Assembly: GCA_001314655.1 (NCBI GenBank)
Contig: LJSF01000006.1
Location: 62,001-126,000, forward strand
Length of the DNA: 64,000 nt
Source of the DNA: Rhodobacteraceae bacterium HLUCCA08
GTDB taxonomy: Bacteria; Pseudomonadota; Alphaproteobacteria; Rhodobacterales; Rhodobacteraceae
Direction: 5' to 3'
Numbering within the stretch: the stretch's first letter is position 1; each line of letters opens with the position of its first letter. Below the pieces are notes generated by a model. It did no database searches and was not told where the DNA came from. It saw only the letters and a list, made by a program, of their open reading frames with translations. Shown here piece by piece: positions 37,197 to 47,373 of this stretch. Position numbers and translations under genes: made by a program.

Positions 37197-37598
37197 TCAC
37201 AGGTCCAGAAGCACCGCCAGCAGGATCACCGCCACCAGCCCCCAGACCGCATAGCTGATCCAGGACAGGCGCCGGTCCAGCGGCCGTTCCTCGACCGCAA
37301 AGGGCAGATGCGGCAGGGGGTTGGCCCAGGGGTTGAGGCTGAATTGCCAGCTGGCCTCGGCGGTCGACAGCATCAGCACCCGGGTCCGGCCCAGCGGGCT
37401 GGGACCGGTCCAGACCACGGCGCCGGTGATCTGATCGAAGGGGATCGTCCAGTCGCCGCAGGTGGCGCGGTCGGGCCGGATCCGCAGGATGCCCCGGCGC
37501 GCTGTTGCCCAATTCCGGGACAGGCCGGGCGGCTGCGGCACCTCAAGGCGGATCGCCTTGACCGCGCACCAATACAGCGGTTTCGCCCCGCTCAACAC
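37197..37598 (-). CDS. Hypothetical protein with C-terminal membrane anchor
   Basis: A 133-residue protein with a soluble domain rich in beta strands ([39 protein letters not shown]) and one C-terminal membrane helix ([19 protein letters not shown]). No family is recognised. The first candidate start is a GTG at 37598 inside the last codons of murD (7-base overlap), with a TTG next to it; this suggests coupling to murD. It is convergent with the HI0933-like gene. Confidence 0.65.
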   Translation of the reverse strand: MLSGAKPLYWCAVKAIRLEVPQPPGLSRNWATARRGILRIRPDRATCGDWTIPFDQITGAVVWTGPSPLGRTRVLMLSTAEASWQFSLNPWANPLPHLPFAVEERPLDRRLSWISYAVWGLVAVILLAVLLDL

Positions 37599-38989
37599 GG
37601 CAGTTTCGCCACCTGGGCCGCGAAATCCTCGCCGCGTTTCTCGAAATTGTCGTATTGGTCGAAACTGGCCGCCGCCGGGGCCAGCAGGACCGTATCGCCG
37701 GGCTCGGCCTCGGCCGCGGCGCGGGCCACGGCCGTGCCCATGTCGGTGCAGATCTCGGCCTCGACCCCCTTGAGCTTCATGGCGAAAGACGCCGCCTCGC
37801 GGCCGATCACATAGGCCTTGACCACCGATCCGGCGGCCGCGGCCAGCCCGTCCAGCCCGCCCTCCTTCTCCAGCCCGCCACAGATCCAGCGGATGCGGTC
37901 GAAGGCCGACAGCGCCTTGGCGGCGGCATCCACATTGGTCGCCTTGCTGTCGTTGACATAGGCCACGCCGCCGATCTCGGCGATCCGCTGCGACCGGTGC
38001 GGCAGGCCGGCAAAGCTCTGGAAGGCGCCTTCGATCACCCGGGGCGCCACCCCCAAAGCGCGGGCGGCGGCATAGGCGGCGCAGGCATTCTGATGGTTGT
38101 GCTGCCCCGGCAGGCCGGGCATCGCGCGCAGGTCGATGCTGGCGACCTGCCGACCCTTGCGGGTCTCCGACAGGAACCCCTTGCGGGCAAAGACCTGCCA
38201 GCCCGGCCCGGTCAGCTTCGAGGTGGCGATCCGGATCACCCGGTCATCGCCCGGACCCTGGGCCAGCTGGTTGGCCAGGAACCGGCCCTCGACCTCGTCG
38301 ACGCCGATCACTGCGCGGTCCGGCCCGCCTTCGGAAAACAGCCGCCGCTTGGCCGCGAAATAGCCCCCCGGGCCGCCGTGCCGGTCCAGGTGATCGGGCG
38401 ACAGGTTGGTGAAGACGGCCACGTCCGGGGTCAGCGCCCGGGCCAGTTCGGTCTGATACGAACTCAGCTCCAGCACGATGACCTCGCCATCCACGGGCGG
38501 GTCGAGGTCGAGCACGCCGCGGCCGATGTTGCCGGCCAGCTGGGCGGGCTTGTCGGCACTGCGCAGCACATGGTGCAACAGGGCCGATGTGGTGGATTTT
38601 CCATTCGATCCGGTGATCGCCACCACCCGGGGCGGGCTGTCGAAATCGACCCAATCGCCCGAGCCGAGCGAGCGGAAGAACAGCCCGATATCATTGTCCA
38701 CCGGCACCCCGGCAACCAGGGCGGCGGCGATCGCGGGATGCGGTTCGGGAAACAGATGCGCAATCCCCGGAGAGGTGATCAGCGCGGCGACATCGTCCAA
38801 GGCCCCGGCCCGGGTCAGGTTGCGCAGGGTGGCGCCGGCCCCAAGGGCACGGGCCTCGGCCTCGGGTCCGTCATCCCAGGCGACGACCTGCGCGCCGCCG
38901 GCACGCAGGGCGGCGACACTGGCCAGGCCCGACCGGCCCAGCCCCAGAACCGCGACCACCTGTCCCTCGACACCTGCAACCGGAATCAT
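37592..38989 (-). CDS. murD: UDP-N-acetylmuramoylalanine--D-glutamate ligase
   Basis: MurD adds D-glutamate. The 465-residue protein begins [20 protein letters not shown] and has ATP-binding [66 protein letters not shown] and the C-terminal [15 protein letters not shown] and [20 protein letters not shown], all specific for MurD. Start 38989 has GGAAGGG seven bases upstream; the larger ORF covers a 200-base noncoding gap after mraY. Confidence 0.98.
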   Translation of the reverse strand: MIPVAGVEGQVVAVLGLGRSGLASVAALRAGGAQVVAWDDGPEAEARALGAGATLRNLTRAGALDDVAALITSPGIAHLFPEPHPAIAAALVAGVPVDNDIGLFFRSLGSGDWVDFDSPPRVVAITGSNGKSTTSALLHHVLRSADKPAQLAGNIGRGVLDLDPPVDGEVIVLELSSYQTELARALTPDVAVFTNLSPDHLDRHGGPGGYFAAKRRLFSEGGPDRAVIGVDEVEGRFLANQLAQGPGDDRVIRIATSKLTGPGWQVFARKGFLSETRKGRQVASIDLRAMPGLPGQHNHQNACAAYAAARALGVAPRVIEGAFQSFAGLPHRSQRIAEIGGVAYVNDSKATNVDAAAKALSAFDRIRWICGGLEKEGGLDGLAAAAGSVVKAYVIGREAASFAMKLKGVEAEICTDMGTAVARAAAEAEPGDTVLLAPAAASFDQYDNFEKRGEDFAAQVAKLPC

Positions 38990-39191
38990 CACCCGCCCTT
39001 CCCTGGCCCCTGCAGCGCCAGAGTGCCGGGCGCGGCGGTGGGGCGCAAGGGATCGGTGAACCGGGCGTTGCCGACCGGCCCGCGCCACCGGCAACGCGCC
39101 CCCGGCGGCCACCCACGCCCGAGGAGGAGGCCGCAGGGCCGACGACGAGACATCCTGCGCGCCGCAGGCGCTCAATGCGGCGACAGGCGAT
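38990..39191 (-). other. 202-bp mraY-murD spacer with a 9-bp hairpin
   Basis: No gene is visible. GCGTTGCCG (39065-39073) pairs perfectly with CGGCAACGC (39089-39097) over a 15-base loop. Nearer mraY, CCTGCG-CGC-CGCAGG (39154-39168) forms a second hairpin 24 bases past the mraY stop. No T run follows either, so they are possible attenuation, pausing or RNA-stability elements in the dcw transcript rather than clear terminators. Confidence 0.45.
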
Positions 39192-40274
39192 TCAGCGGAC
39201 CTTCAGGGTCGCCAGCCCGATCAGCGCCAGGATCAGCGCGATGATCCAGAACCGGATCACGATCTGCGGCTCGGCCCAGCCCTTCTTTTCGTAGTGGTGA
39301 TGGATCGGCGCCATCAGGAAGACCCGCTTGCCGGTGCGCTTGTAATAGAACACCTGGATGATCACCGACAGCGCCTCGACCACGAACAGACCGCCGACCA
39401 CGGCCAGCACGATCTCGTGCTTGGAGGCCACGGCGATGGCGCCCAGCGCACCGCCCAGGGCCAGGGACCCGGTGTCGCCCATGAAGACCGCCGCGGGCGG
39501 GGCGTTGTACCACAGGAATCCCAGGCCCCCGCCGATCAGCCCGGCGGTAAAGACCATCAGTTCGCCCGTGCCGGGGACGTAGTGCAGGCCCAGCTCTTCG
39601 GTGAAATCGACCCGGCCCACGACATAGGCGATCACCCCCAGCGTGCCGGCGGCGATCATCACCGGCATGATCGCCAACCCATCCAGCCCGTCGGTCAGGT
39701 TCACCGCATTGGCCGCGCCCACGATCACGATCATGGCGAAGGGAAGGAACAGGATCCCCAGCGGCAGCAGCAATTCCTTGAAGATCGGGAACGCCAGCTG
39801 GCCGGCCAGGTCTTCGGGATGCACCGCCCAGGCCCAGTAGCCGGCGATCAGCGCAATCACGAACCCCAGGCCCAGCCGCAGCTTGCCCGACACGCCGGCG
39901 GTGGTCTGTTTCTTGACCTTGGCATAATCGTCGGCAAAGCCGATCAGCCCGTAGCCCAGGGTCACGAACAGCACCATCCAGACGAAATGGTTGTCCCAGC
40001 GGGCCCAGAGCAGGGTCGAGGTCAGCAGCGCGCCGACGATCAGCAGCCCGCCCATGGTGGGTGTTCCGGCCTTGGCGATATGGCCCTCGGGGCCGTCTTC
40101 GCGGATCGGCTGGCCCTTGCCCTGACGGGCGCGCAGCACCCGGATCAGGCGCGGACCGAAGACGAAGCCGAAGGTGAGCGCGGTAAAGAACGCGCCCCCG
40201 GCCCGCACGGTGATGTAGTTGAACAGGTTGAAGACATCACCGCCATCGGACAGGGCGGTCAACCAATAGAGCAT
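39192..40274 (-). CDS. mraY: Phospho-N-acetylmuramoyl-pentapeptide transferase
   Basis: MraY makes lipid I in the inner membrane. The 360-residue protein has about ten helices and the signature motifs [39 protein letters not shown] with catalytic Asp residues, [36 protein letters not shown] and the C-terminal [20 protein letters not shown] (HHH loop). The gene follows murF with a 2-base gap, and AGGGGACG in the end of murF serves as its ribosome-binding site. Confidence 0.98.
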   Translation of the reverse strand: MLYWLTALSDGGDVFNLFNYITVRAGGAFFTALTFGFVFGPRLIRVLRARQGKGQPIREDGPEGHIAKAGTPTMGGLLIVGALLTSTLLWARWDNHFVWMVLFVTLGYGLIGFADDYAKVKKQTTAGVSGKLRLGLGFVIALIAGYWAWAVHPEDLAGQLAFPIFKELLLPLGILFLPFAMIVIVGAANAVNLTDGLDGLAIMPVMIAAGTLGVIAYVVGRVDFTEELGLHYVPGTGELMVFTAGLIGGGLGFLWYNAPPAAVFMGDTGSLALGGALGAIAVASKHEIVLAVVGGLFVVEALSVIIQVFYYKRTGKRVFLMAPIHHHYEKKGWAEPQIVIRFWIIALILALIGLATLKVR

Positions 40275-40276
40275 CG

Positions 40277-41728
40277 TTACACGTCCCCTCTGTGACGGGC
40301 GTCCGGATGCCCCAGTTTGCGGATCGCGTCAACGACAAGGCTGATGCGCGAACCTTTCGATCCCTTGACCAGCACCACGTCGCCGGTATCGACCAGCCGG
40401 CTTGCACTGGCGGCAAGCCGGTCTGCGGTCTTTTCCCAATGGCCGCGCTGGCGTTCGGGCAGCGCCTCCCACAGGGCGCGCATCCGCGGCCCGGCGGCAT
40501 GGACCAGGTCGGCCCGGGCCAGGGCCGGGTCGGCGGCAAGGCCGGCATGCAGCGCCGCCTCGCCCTCGCCCAGTTCCAGCATGTCGCCCAGGATCGCGAC
40601 CCGGCGGCCCTTGACGACCCGCCCGACATCGTCGGTCGGCGTGATCGAGGCCAGCACCTCGAAGGCGGCGGCCATCGAGGTCGGGTTGGCATTGAAGGCG
40701 TCGTCGATCAGCTTCAGGCTTTCGCCCTCGTTGGCGGGGTCGGTCACGACCTCTTCGACCGTGCCGCGGCCCGGCGGCGGCGCCCATTTGCCCAGGTCCA
40801 TCAGCCCCCGCGCCCGGTCGGCGCCAAGCGCGGCGGCGGCGGCGATCACGCCCAGCGCGTTCGTGGCGAAATGACGACCGGGGCTCGAGATCTTCATCAG
40901 GAAGGGCGTGCGCCAGGCCCGGGCCCGGGCGACGGTCGCGCCCTCGGCCAGATCGACGCTGAGCAGACGATGATGGCAGGCCGGGCGGGTGCCGAAGCTG
41001 ACGATCCGCCGGGCGGCGACGGCCCGCGCCGCCGCGCGCAGGATCGGCGCCTGGTCGACGTCGCCGTTGACGATCGCGGTGCCGCCCGGCTCCAGCCCCT
41101 CGAAGATCGAGGCCTTTTCGCGGGCGATCCCGTCCAGGTCGTCGAAGGCCTCCAGATGGGCGGCGGCGATGGTGGTGATCAGCGCCACATGCGGCCGGGC
41201 CTGACGGGCCAGCGGGGCGATTTCGCCGGGACGGTTCATGCCGATCTCGATCACCGCGTAATCGGCATCCGCCGGCAGCCGCGCCAGGGTCAGCGGCACC
41301 CCCCAATGGTTGTTGTAGCTGGCCTCGGCGGCGTGGGTTCTGCCCTGCCCGGCCAGCACGATGCGCAGCATCTCCTTGGCCGAGGTCTTGCCCACCGAGC
41401 CGGTGATGGCGACAACCCGGGCCCTGCTGCGGGCACGACCGGCGCGGCCCAGATCCTCGAGCGCGGTCTGCACGTCATCGACCAGCAGCAGCGGCGCGTC
41501 GGGTGCGACGCCCTCGGGAATGCGGCAGACCAGCGCGGCGGCGGCGCCGTCGGCCAGCGCCTGGGCCACGAAATCATGCCCGTCGCGGGCGGCCTTGAGG
41601 GCCACGAACAGATCGCCCGGCACCAGGCTGCGGGTGTCGATCGACACGCCCGTCGCGGTCCAGTCGGCGGTGGCGCGCCCGCCGGTGGCGGCGGCGGCCT
41701 CGGCCGAGGTCCACAGCCCGCCGCTCAC
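40277..41728 (-). CDS. murF: UDP-MurNAc-tripeptide--D-alanyl-D-alanine ligase
   Basis: MurF completes the UDP-MurNAc-pentapeptide with D-Ala-D-Ala from Ddl. The 483-residue protein has the N-terminal [23 protein letters not shown]-binding [54 protein letters not shown] and [15 protein letters not shown]. Its start is GTG within a GTGA overlap with the murE stop, so it is coupled to murE. Confidence 0.97.
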   Translation of the reverse strand: MSGGLWTSAEAAAATGGRATADWTATGVSIDTRSLVPGDLFVALKAARDGHDFVAQALADGAAAALVCRIPEGVAPDAPLLLVDDVQTALEDLGRAGRARSRARVVAITGSVGKTSAKEMLRIVLAGQGRTHAAEASYNNHWGVPLTLARLPADADYAVIEIGMNRPGEIAPLARQARPHVALITTIAAAHLEAFDDLDGIAREKASIFEGLEPGGTAIVNGDVDQAPILRAAARAVAARRIVSFGTRPACHHRLLSVDLAEGATVARARAWRTPFLMKISSPGRHFATNALGVIAAAAALGADRARGLMDLGKWAPPPGRGTVEEVVTDPANEGESLKLIDDAFNANPTSMAAAFEVLASITPTDDVGRVVKGRRVAILGDMLELGEGEAALHAGLAADPALARADLVHAAGPRMRALWEALPERQRGHWEKTADRLAASASRLVDTGDVVLVKGSKGSRISLVVDAIRKLGHPDARHRGDV

Positions 41729-43209
41729 AGCCGGCCATCCAGGGCGGCGACGGCGATCGAGGCCTGTTCGGCATCGTCGAAGGGCAGGATGTCCTGGCCG
41801 ACGATCTGGCCGGTTTCATGCCCCTTGCCAAGGATCATCAACGCGTCGCCCGGCTGCAGCGCGTCGACCCCGCGCAGGATCGCCTCGGCCCGGTCGGGCA
41901 CTTCGGTGGCATCGGGGCAGCCCAGCATCACCGCCTGGCGGATCACCGCCGGATCCTCGGTGCGCGGATTGTCGTCGGTGACGATCACCAGGTCGGCCTC
42001 GCGCGCCGCGGCCTCGCCCATCAGCGGCCGTTTGGTGGCGTCGCGGTCGCCGCCGGCGCCGACGATGGCGATCAGCCGGCCCAGCACATGGGGTTTCATC
42101 GCCCGCAGCACGGTCTGCACCGCGTCGGGCGTATGGGCGTAATCGACAAAGATCGCCGCGCCGTTGTCGCGGCTGGCGGCCAGCTGCATCCGGCCGCGCA
42201 CGGTGCTCAGCTGCGGCAGGGCGCCGAACACATCGTCCGGATCGCAGCCGCCGGCGATGGCGAGGCCCGCCGCGACCAGCACGTTGGAGGCCTGGAAGCC
42301 GCCGATCAGCCCCAGCCGGGACAGGAAGGTCCGGCCCTGCCAGGAATAGCGCAGTTCCTGTCCGGTGCCGTCATAGCGCTGGCCCAGCAGGCGCAGGCGG
42401 GCGGCCTCGTGACTGCCGGTGCCGATCACCTCGTGGCCCTTGCGTTCGGCGATCTGGGCGACCTCCATCCCCTTGGGATCGTCGAGGTTGACCACCGCCA
42501 CGCCCTCGTCCGGCAGCAGCCGGGTAAAGAGGCCCATCTTGGCGTCGTAATAGGCCTCCAGCGTGTGGTGGTAATCCAGGTGATCCTGGCTGAAATTGGT
42601 GAAACCCGCCGCCGCCAGCACGATCCCGTCCAGCCGCCGCTGGTCCAGCCCGTGCGACGAGGCCTCCATCGCCACATGGGTGATCCCCTCGGCCCGGGCC
42701 TGGGCCAGCACCCGGTGCAGGGTGATCGGTTCCGGCGTGGTGTGGCGCAGCGGGTGGGTCCAGGCGCCTTCGACCCCGGTGGTGCCCAGATTGACCGCAT
42801 CAAGGTCCAGTTCGGTCCAGATCTGGCGGCAGAAGGTGCTGACCGAGGTCTTGCCGTTGGTGCCGGTCACCGCGACGACGGTTTCGGGATGGGCCCCGAA
42901 CCAGAGCGCGGCGCTATGGGCCAGGGCCTCGCGCGGGTCCTCGGCGATGACCAGCGCGGCGTCGTGGGCGTCCAGCGCGTCGCGGGCCAGATTTGCGCCC
43001 TCGGCATCGGTCAGGATCGCGCCGGCCCCGGCCTGCAAGGCGGCCTCGATGAAGGTCGCGCCATGCACCCGGCTGCCCGGAAGGGCGAAGAACAGCGTGC
43101 CGGCACGCACCTGGCGGCTGTCGACGGCCAGGCCGGTGACCCGCGCCTCGCGCCCGCCCAGCGCGGTCAGCCCCAGCGCCGATAGCGCGGTTGTCGATGA
43201 TGTGCCCAT
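41725..43209 (-). CDS. murE: UDP-MurNAc-L-Ala-D-Glu--meso-diaminopimelate ligase
   Basis: MurE adds the third residue of the stem peptide. The 494-residue protein has VDSRQVRAGTLFFALPG, ATP-binding VVAVTGTNGKTSVSTFCRQI, VAMEASSHGLDQRRLDG, NFSQDHLDYHH and the C-terminal DDNPRTEDP. The DNPR motif is diagnostic for meso-diaminopimelate rather than lysine, so this organism makes DAP-type peptidoglycan. It lies 41 bases after ftsI and overlaps murF by 4 bases. Confidence 0.98.
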   Translation of the reverse strand: MGTSSTTALSALGLTALGGREARVTGLAVDSRQVRAGTLFFALPGSRVHGATFIEAALQAGAGAILTDAEGANLARDALDAHDAALVIAEDPREALAHSAALWFGAHPETVVAVTGTNGKTSVSTFCRQIWTELDLDAVNLGTTGVEGAWTHPLRHTTPEPITLHRVLAQARAEGITHVAMEASSHGLDQRRLDGIVLAAAGFTNFSQDHLDYHHTLEAYYDAKMGLFTRLLPDEGVAVVNLDDPKGMEVAQIAERKGHEVIGTGSHEAARLRLLGQRYDGTGQELRYSWQGRTFLSRLGLIGGFQASNVLVAAGLAIAGGCDPDDVFGALPQLSTVRGRMQLAASRDNGAAIFVDYAHTPDAVQTVLRAMKPHVLGRLIAIVGAGGDRDATKRPLMGEAAAREADLVIVTDDNPRTEDPAVIRQAVMLGCPDATEVPDRAEAILRGVDALQPGDALMILGKGHETGQIVGQDILPFDDAEQASIAVAALDGRL

Positions 43210-43250
43210 GAGCCGCGCCCCGTTTGCCAGTTGGCCCCCGCGCGGGGCCT

Positions 43251-45032
43251 CTATTCGTTGGAGGTCAGTGTTACACCCGAGGGCCGGAGGGTTTCAACGT
43301 CCGGCCGCATGCCCAGAAGCGGCGCGATCCGGCGGATCATCTCGGCGGCGACCGGCACCGCGGTCCAGCCGGCGGTGCGGCGGGTTTCGTCCAGGGCGAA
43401 GACCGACGGTTCATCCAGCGTCACGATCAGCACATAGCGCGGATCATTGGCCGGAAAGACGCTGGCGAAGGTGGCGATGGTGCGGTCTTCGTAATAGCCG
43501 CCCTGGGGCCGGGGCTTGTCGGCGGTGCCGGTCTTGCCGCCCACGTGATAGCCCTCGACCTCGGCGAAGCTGGCGGTGCCGCCGGCGACGACCTCGCGCA
43601 GCATGTCCAGAACCTGGACCGACGCGCGCGCATCCATCACCCGTTCGCCCTGTTGCGGCCGGTCCTGGCGCAGCAGCGTCGGCCGGATCCGGGTGCCGCC
43701 ATTGACCAGGCTGGCATAGGCCGCGGCCAGGTGGACCGGGCTGGAGGACAGCCCGTGGCCATAGGAAATCGTCATGGTCGAAATCTCGGACCAGTTCGGC
43801 GGCAGCAGCGGCCGGCCGGTCGGGGCCTCGATCATTTCCAGCGGCGTCGGCTCCAGAAAGCCGAGCCGGTCCAGAAAGTCGCGCTGCCGGTCGGCGCCGA
43901 TCATCATCGCGATGCGGGCGGTGCCGATGTTGGAGCTTTTGACGATCACGTCGGTGACGCTGAGTTCGGGCCCGTAGTTGCGGAAGTCGCGGATCCGGAA
44001 CCGGCCCCAGGTCAGCGGGCCGCTCGTGTCGATCATGGTCGCGGGGTTGATCAGGCCCAGTTCCAGCGCCTGGGCGACGGCGAAGGGCTTGAAGACGCTG
44101 CCCAATTCATAAACACCCTGCACCGCGCGGTTGAACAGCGGGCTGTCGGACTGGTCGCCCTCGGTCAGCACCCGGGGGCGGTCGTTGGGATCGAAATCGG
44201 GCAAGGACGCCATGGCGATGATCTCGCCGGTATGGATGTCCATCAGCACCGAAGAGGCGCCCTTGGCGCTCATCAGCATAATGCCGCCTTCAAGCACCCG
44301 TTCGGTCGCCGCCTGCACGGTAAGGTCGATCGACAGCTGCAGCGGGCGGCCTTCGTTGGCCGGATCGCGCAGCAGGTCGTCGAAGAATTTCTCGACCCCC
44401 GCGACGCCGATCACCTCGGCCGCGTTCACATCCTCGCGGCCATAGGAGGCGCCGCCCAGGATATGCGCGGCCACCGGGCCGTTGGGATAGAGCCGCATTT
44501 CGCGCGGGCCGAAATAAAGGCCCGGTTCGCCGATATCGTGGACCGCCTGCATCTGTTCGGGGCTGACCTCGCGGCGCAGCCAGACAAAGCGGCGGGTGCC
44601 GGTGAAATCCTCGGTCAGCCTGTCGGCATCGAGTTCGGGAAAGATCGCCGCCAGTTCGGCCGCGGCGCGGCGCGGTTCGACCATTTCGTGGGGATGGGCA
44701 TACAGGCTGTAGGTGGCCATGTTGGTGGCCAGGATGCGCCCGTTGCGGTCGACGATGTCGGCGCGCTGACCGATGATCGGGTTGCCGATGGCGACGGCGC
44801 GGGGTTCCTCGGGTTCCGAGGCGGCCAGCATCGCCCAGCGGCCGCCGATCACGGTGAAGGCGGCAAAGAACATCAGCCCAAGAACCAGCAGGCGCCCTTC
44901 GGCGCGTTGCCGGGCGCGGTCACGGTCGGCCTCATGGCGCAGGCGCTTGTTCTCGGCCTCGATCGCGTCGGGATTCTGGCCGGTGTCCCGGGCGCGCAGG
45001 ATACGGGCGAGCGGGCGAAGGGGGGTGCGCAT
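43251..45032 (-). CDS. ftsI: Peptidoglycan D,D-transpeptidase FtsI (PBP3)
   Basis: FtsI crosslinks septal peptidoglycan in the periplasm as the partner of FtsW. The 593-residue class B penicillin-binding protein has a cytoplasmic start (MRTPLRPLARILRARDTGQN), one membrane helix (LLVLGLMFFAAFTVIGG), the dimerisation domain from IVDRNGRILATN, and the transpeptidase domain with Ser in GSVFKP (SxxK), SSN in VKSSNIG and KTG in HVGGKTGTADKP. ATG 45032 lies two bases after the ftsL stop; the longer frame enters ftsL. Confidence 0.97.
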   Translation of the reverse strand: MRTPLRPLARILRARDTGQNPDAIEAENKRLRHEADRDRARQRAEGRLLVLGLMFFAAFTVIGGRWAMLAASEPEEPRAVAIGNPIIGQRADIVDRNGRILATNMATYSLYAHPHEMVEPRRAAAELAAIFPELDADRLTEDFTGTRRFVWLRREVSPEQMQAVHDIGEPGLYFGPREMRLYPNGPVAAHILGGASYGREDVNAAEVIGVAGVEKFFDDLLRDPANEGRPLQLSIDLTVQAATERVLEGGIMLMSAKGASSVLMDIHTGEIIAMASLPDFDPNDRPRVLTEGDQSDSPLFNRAVQGVYELGSVFKPFAVAQALELGLINPATMIDTSGPLTWGRFRIRDFRNYGPELSVTDVIVKSSNIGTARIAMMIGADRQRDFLDRLGFLEPTPLEMIEAPTGRPLLPPNWSEISTMTISYGHGLSSSPVHLAAAYASLVNGGTRIRPTLLRQDRPQQGERVMDARASVQVLDMLREVVAGGTASFAEVEGYHVGGKTGTADKPRPQGGYYEDRTIATFASVFPANDPRYVLIVTLDEPSVFALDETRRTAGWTAVPVAAEMIRRIAPLLGMRPDVETLRPSGVTLTSNE

Positions 45033-45034
45033 TC

Positions 45035-45388
45035 TCAGAGCGGCTCCATTCCGGCGTTGTCGGAGGACAGTTCGATCGGTTCGGTGATCGCCGGCAGCGG
45101 CAGCGGCGGATAGGCGATCTGTTCGATCCGGCCGAAGGCTTCGGGCATGATCGGCAACAGGCCCAGCCGGTCGAAATTCAGTTCGGCCAGGTCGAGCAGC
45201 CGATCGGGGCGGTTCAGATAGGCCCATTCGGCGCGCAGCACCGCCAGCCGTTCATGGGCCGCGCCGATCTGCGAATGCAGGGCGCGGGTCTGCTTGATCG
45301 CGGCCTGGGTCCTGTAATTCTCGGTATAGGCCCAGAAGGCCAGGCCGATCACCACCATGGCGGAAACGATATAAAGGATCGTGCGCAT
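45035..45388 (-). CDS. ftsL: Cell division protein FtsL
   Basis: A small bitopic protein of 117 residues: N-terminal membrane helix ([20 protein letters not shown]), then a coiled-coil with heptad hydrophobics (NYRTQAAIKQTRALHSQIGA and the following AAHERLAVLRAEWAYLNRPD) and an RLLDLAELNFDRLGLLP segment typical of alphaproteobacterial FtsL. It forms the FtsQLB complex that activates FtsWI. The ATG overlaps the rsmH stop (TGATG); a GTG three bases upstream is the alternative start. Confidence 0.92.
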   Translation of the reverse strand: MRTILYIVSAMVVIGLAFWAYTENYRTQAAIKQTRALHSQIGAAHERLAVLRAEWAYLNRPDRLLDLAELNFDRLGLLPIMPEAFGRIEQIAYPPLPLPAITEPIELSSDNAGMEPL

Positions 45389-46365
45389 CACGTCTGTCCC
45401 TTGAGCCTGGGCATGCCGATCGCCGCACGGTCGACCGGCGCGGCGGGCGCATCGGTGCGCCGGGCCACGCGCAGCTTGGCGGACCGGGCCCGCGGATTGG
45501 CTGCCACTTCGGTCTCCGAAGGGGCGGTCGCCTTGCGGGTCGGCACCTCGAAGGCCGGTTTTTCCCGTTCGATATCCGGGGCGTAGCGGTTCGTCGTCGC
45601 CAAGCCGCCCGAGCGCGCCTGCAAGAACCGCTTGACCATCCGGTCCTCGACCGAATGGAAGGTGACGACGGCCAGCCAGCCGCCGGGTTTCAACCCCCGC
45701 TCGGCGGCCATCAGCCCGTCGGCCAATTGCCCGTATTCGTCGTTCACCGCGATGCGGATCGCCTGGAAGGACCGGGTGGCCGGGTGGCTTTGCCCTGGTT
45801 TGGGCCGCGGCAGGCAGCTTTCGATGATCTGCGCCAGGGCGCGGGTGGTGGTGATCGGCGCCTCGGCCCGGCGCGCCACGATCTTGCGCGCGATCCGGCG
45901 CGAGGCGCGTTCCTCGCCATAGACGAAGAGGATCTCGGCCAGGTCGGCCTCGCTCGCGGAATTGACGATATCGGCGGCGCTGGGGCCCTGCCCGCTCATC
46001 CGCATGTCGAGCGGGCCGTCCTTGAGGAAGGAAAAGCCGCGCGCGGCCTGGTCGAGCTGCATGGAGCTGACGCCAAGGTCCAGGACGACCCCGTCCAGGT
46101 CACGGCCATAGGCATCCAGATCGGAAAATGTGCCTTCAACCAGCGTTATCTGCGGATTTTCCGCAGCCCAGGTGGCATTTTGAAAAGCCGTCGGATCGCG
46201 GTCGATGGCGATCACATGGCTGGCCCCGGCCTCCAGCAGCGCCCTGGTATAGCCGCCGGCGCCGAAGGTGCCGTCGGCCCAGGTGCCGGCGATCGGGGCG
46301 CAGGCCTCGATCAGCGGGCCGATCAGGACCGGGATATGCGGGGCGGATGCGGCAGCGGACCCCAT
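45388..46365 (-). CDS. rsmH: 16S rRNA (cytosine(1402)-N(4))-methyltransferase
   Basis: RsmH (MraW) methylates C1402 in the ribosomal decoding site. The 325-residue protein begins with [15 protein letters not shown] and has the AdoMet motif [20 protein letters not shown], the [20 protein letters not shown] signature, [19 protein letters not shown] and [15 protein letters not shown]. It is the second gene of the dcw cluster, three bases after mraZ, and its stop overlaps ftsL. Confidence 0.98.
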   Translation of the reverse strand: MGSAAASAPHIPVLIGPLIEACAPIAGTWADGTFGAGGYTRALLEAGASHVIAIDRDPTAFQNATWAAENPQITLVEGTFSDLDAYGRDLDGVVLDLGVSSMQLDQAARGFSFLKDGPLDMRMSGQGPSAADIVNSASEADLAEILFVYGEERASRRIARKIVARRAEAPITTTRALAQIIESCLPRPKPGQSHPATRSFQAIRIAVNDEYGQLADGLMAAERGLKPGGWLAVVTFHSVEDRMVKRFLQARSGGLATTNRYAPDIEREKPAFEVPTRKATAPSETEVAANPRARSAKLRVARRTDAPAAPVDRAAIGMPRLKGQT

Positions 46366-46368
46366 GGA

Positions 46369-46872
46369 TCAGGCCCCGCCCGGCGGGTCGATCAGGGTCA
46401 GCGGATCGAAATCCTCGGGCAGCGTTTCCAGCCAGGCCTCGGTTTCGGCCGCCTCGATCCGGTCATAGGTGCCGGAATCCCAGATTTCGAAGTAATCGCC
46501 CATGGCGACCATCCTGGCCTCGCCCTCCAGCCCGATCTGCTGACGCAGGCGCTGGGGCAGGACGATGCGGCCGTCCTTGTCGACCTCGGTGCTCCAGGAA
46601 TTCGACAGGATCATGCGCGAGGCGTGCTTGCGTTCAGGCGAGCCGCGCTTGAGCGCCTTGATCCCGGCCTCGATCTCTTCCATCGCCTCGATCGTATAGG
46701 CGTGCAGGCAGTTCTTGAGGTGCGGGCCATGCAGCACGACCATGCGCGGCAGGGGATTTTCGGGGCAGCGCGGATCGCCATCGACCAGAACGGCACGAAA
46801 ATCGGCCGGAATCGACATCCGGCCCTTCGCATCGACCCGTTGGTCGAATGTGCCTCTGAAACTCAGACCCAC
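46369..46872 (-). CDS. mraZ: Transcriptional regulator MraZ
   Basis: MraZ is the AbrB-like DNA-binding repressor of the dcw cluster. The 167-residue protein has two MraZ repeats: FRGTFDQRVDAKGRMSIPAD and later STEVDKDGRIVLPQRLRQQI, each ending in the DxxGRxxxP swapped-hairpin motif. The most upstream plausible start is GTG 46872. The DNA just before it is G-rich, but I could not find the regular TGGG repeats that MraZ binds in other bacteria. A strong terminator ends about 50 bases upstream in the leader. Confidence 0.96.
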   Translation of the reverse strand: MGLSFRGTFDQRVDAKGRMSIPADFRAVLVDGDPRCPENPLPRMVVLHGPHLKNCLHAYTIEAMEEIEAGIKALKRGSPERKHASRMILSNSWSTEVDKDGRIVLPQRLRQQIGLEGEARMVAMGDYFEIWDSGTYDRIEAAETEAWLETLPEDFDPLTLIDPPGGA

Positions 46873-46916
46873 TGCCCCGTGGCCCTCGCGACCCGTCCCC
46901 CGTGGTGACCCTTGAA

Positions 46917-46960
46917 ACCGAAAACGGCGGATCGGACTGCTGCCACTGTCCGATCCGCCG
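46917..46960 (-). terminator. Strong intrinsic terminator in the mraZ leader
   Basis: CGGCGGATCGGAC and GTCCGATCCGCCG form a perfect 13-bp stem with a 10-base loop (arms 46925-46937 and 46948-46960 on the plus strand). On the minus strand the stem is followed by TTTTCGG. It ends about 50 bases before the mraZ start and faces the same way, so transcripts entering from upstream should often stop here. This is the arrangement that makes UpsM in Rhodobacter sphaeroides. Confidence 0.9.
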
Positions 46961-47240
46961 CCCTCGTCCCGTCTCCGGGATGTCCGACTGCGCGCGCCAC
47001 CTGGGGGGATGTCTGCTCGCTCGCGCGCCGGATCTCTTCGTTCGGAAGGGGGTGCCTGTATGAAACCTGACTATGTGTCGGTGGGGTCGTTTGCTGCCCC
47101 GTATTTGTCTGCCCGTCTTCCTTGGAGATGTTGATGCCATGGGAATTCATGGGAGGCAAAGGTTTTTTTGGGAAACCATGGCACAAGATGGTGTTCTGCG
47201 GGGGTTCCGCAGACAAGATATGGATGAGATGGACGCGGTT
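46921..47240 (-). ncRNA. upsM: UpsM-like sRNA from the mraZ 5' leader
   Basis: In Rhodobacter sphaeroides the dcw cluster has a long 5' leader with an intrinsic terminator, whose terminated product is the abundant sRNA UpsM of about 206 nt; read-through expresses mraZ. The same layout is seen here: a gene-free leader and a 13-bp terminator about 50 bases before mraZ. Inside it is a perfect 7-bp hairpin (TCTGCGG / CCGCAGA, 47195-47213). The 3' end is well supported. The 5' end is not: the listed one follows a TTATAT -10-like box at 47247-47252, while a 206-nt RNA would begin near 47130. UpsM is cleaved by RNase E under stress in that species. Confidence 0.75.
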
Positions 47241-47246
47241 TTGCGG

Positions 47247-47252
47247 ATATAA
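47247..47252 (-). promoter_or_regulatory. Candidate -10 box for the mraZ leader
   Basis: On the minus strand TTATAT is preceded 20 bases upstream by TTGTGG. The spacing is longer than ideal, so confidence is low. GGTTAGCCAT between them resembles a CtrA half-site (TTAACCAT) with one mismatch. Confidence 0.3.
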
Positions 47253-47373
47253 AGGGTCATGGCTAACCGAAACCACAATATGTAGTTTAGGCCGGAGAGT
47301 GCCAGAGTGTTCCAGATTTTTCCGGCGGATCGCCGGGATTTCCCCGAAAACCGCCTTAGGTCGACTGGATTCG

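Noticed and set aside
46873-46925. MraZ-binding TGGG repeats upstream of mraZ
   Set aside because: G runs are present but not at the regular 10-base spacing, and only one TGGG occurs, so no confident box can be called.
46863-47276. 137-codon minus-strand ORF covering the mraZ leader
   Set aside because: It has poor codon bias, crosses the strong terminator and overlaps mraZ in another frame; the leader RNA explains the region better.
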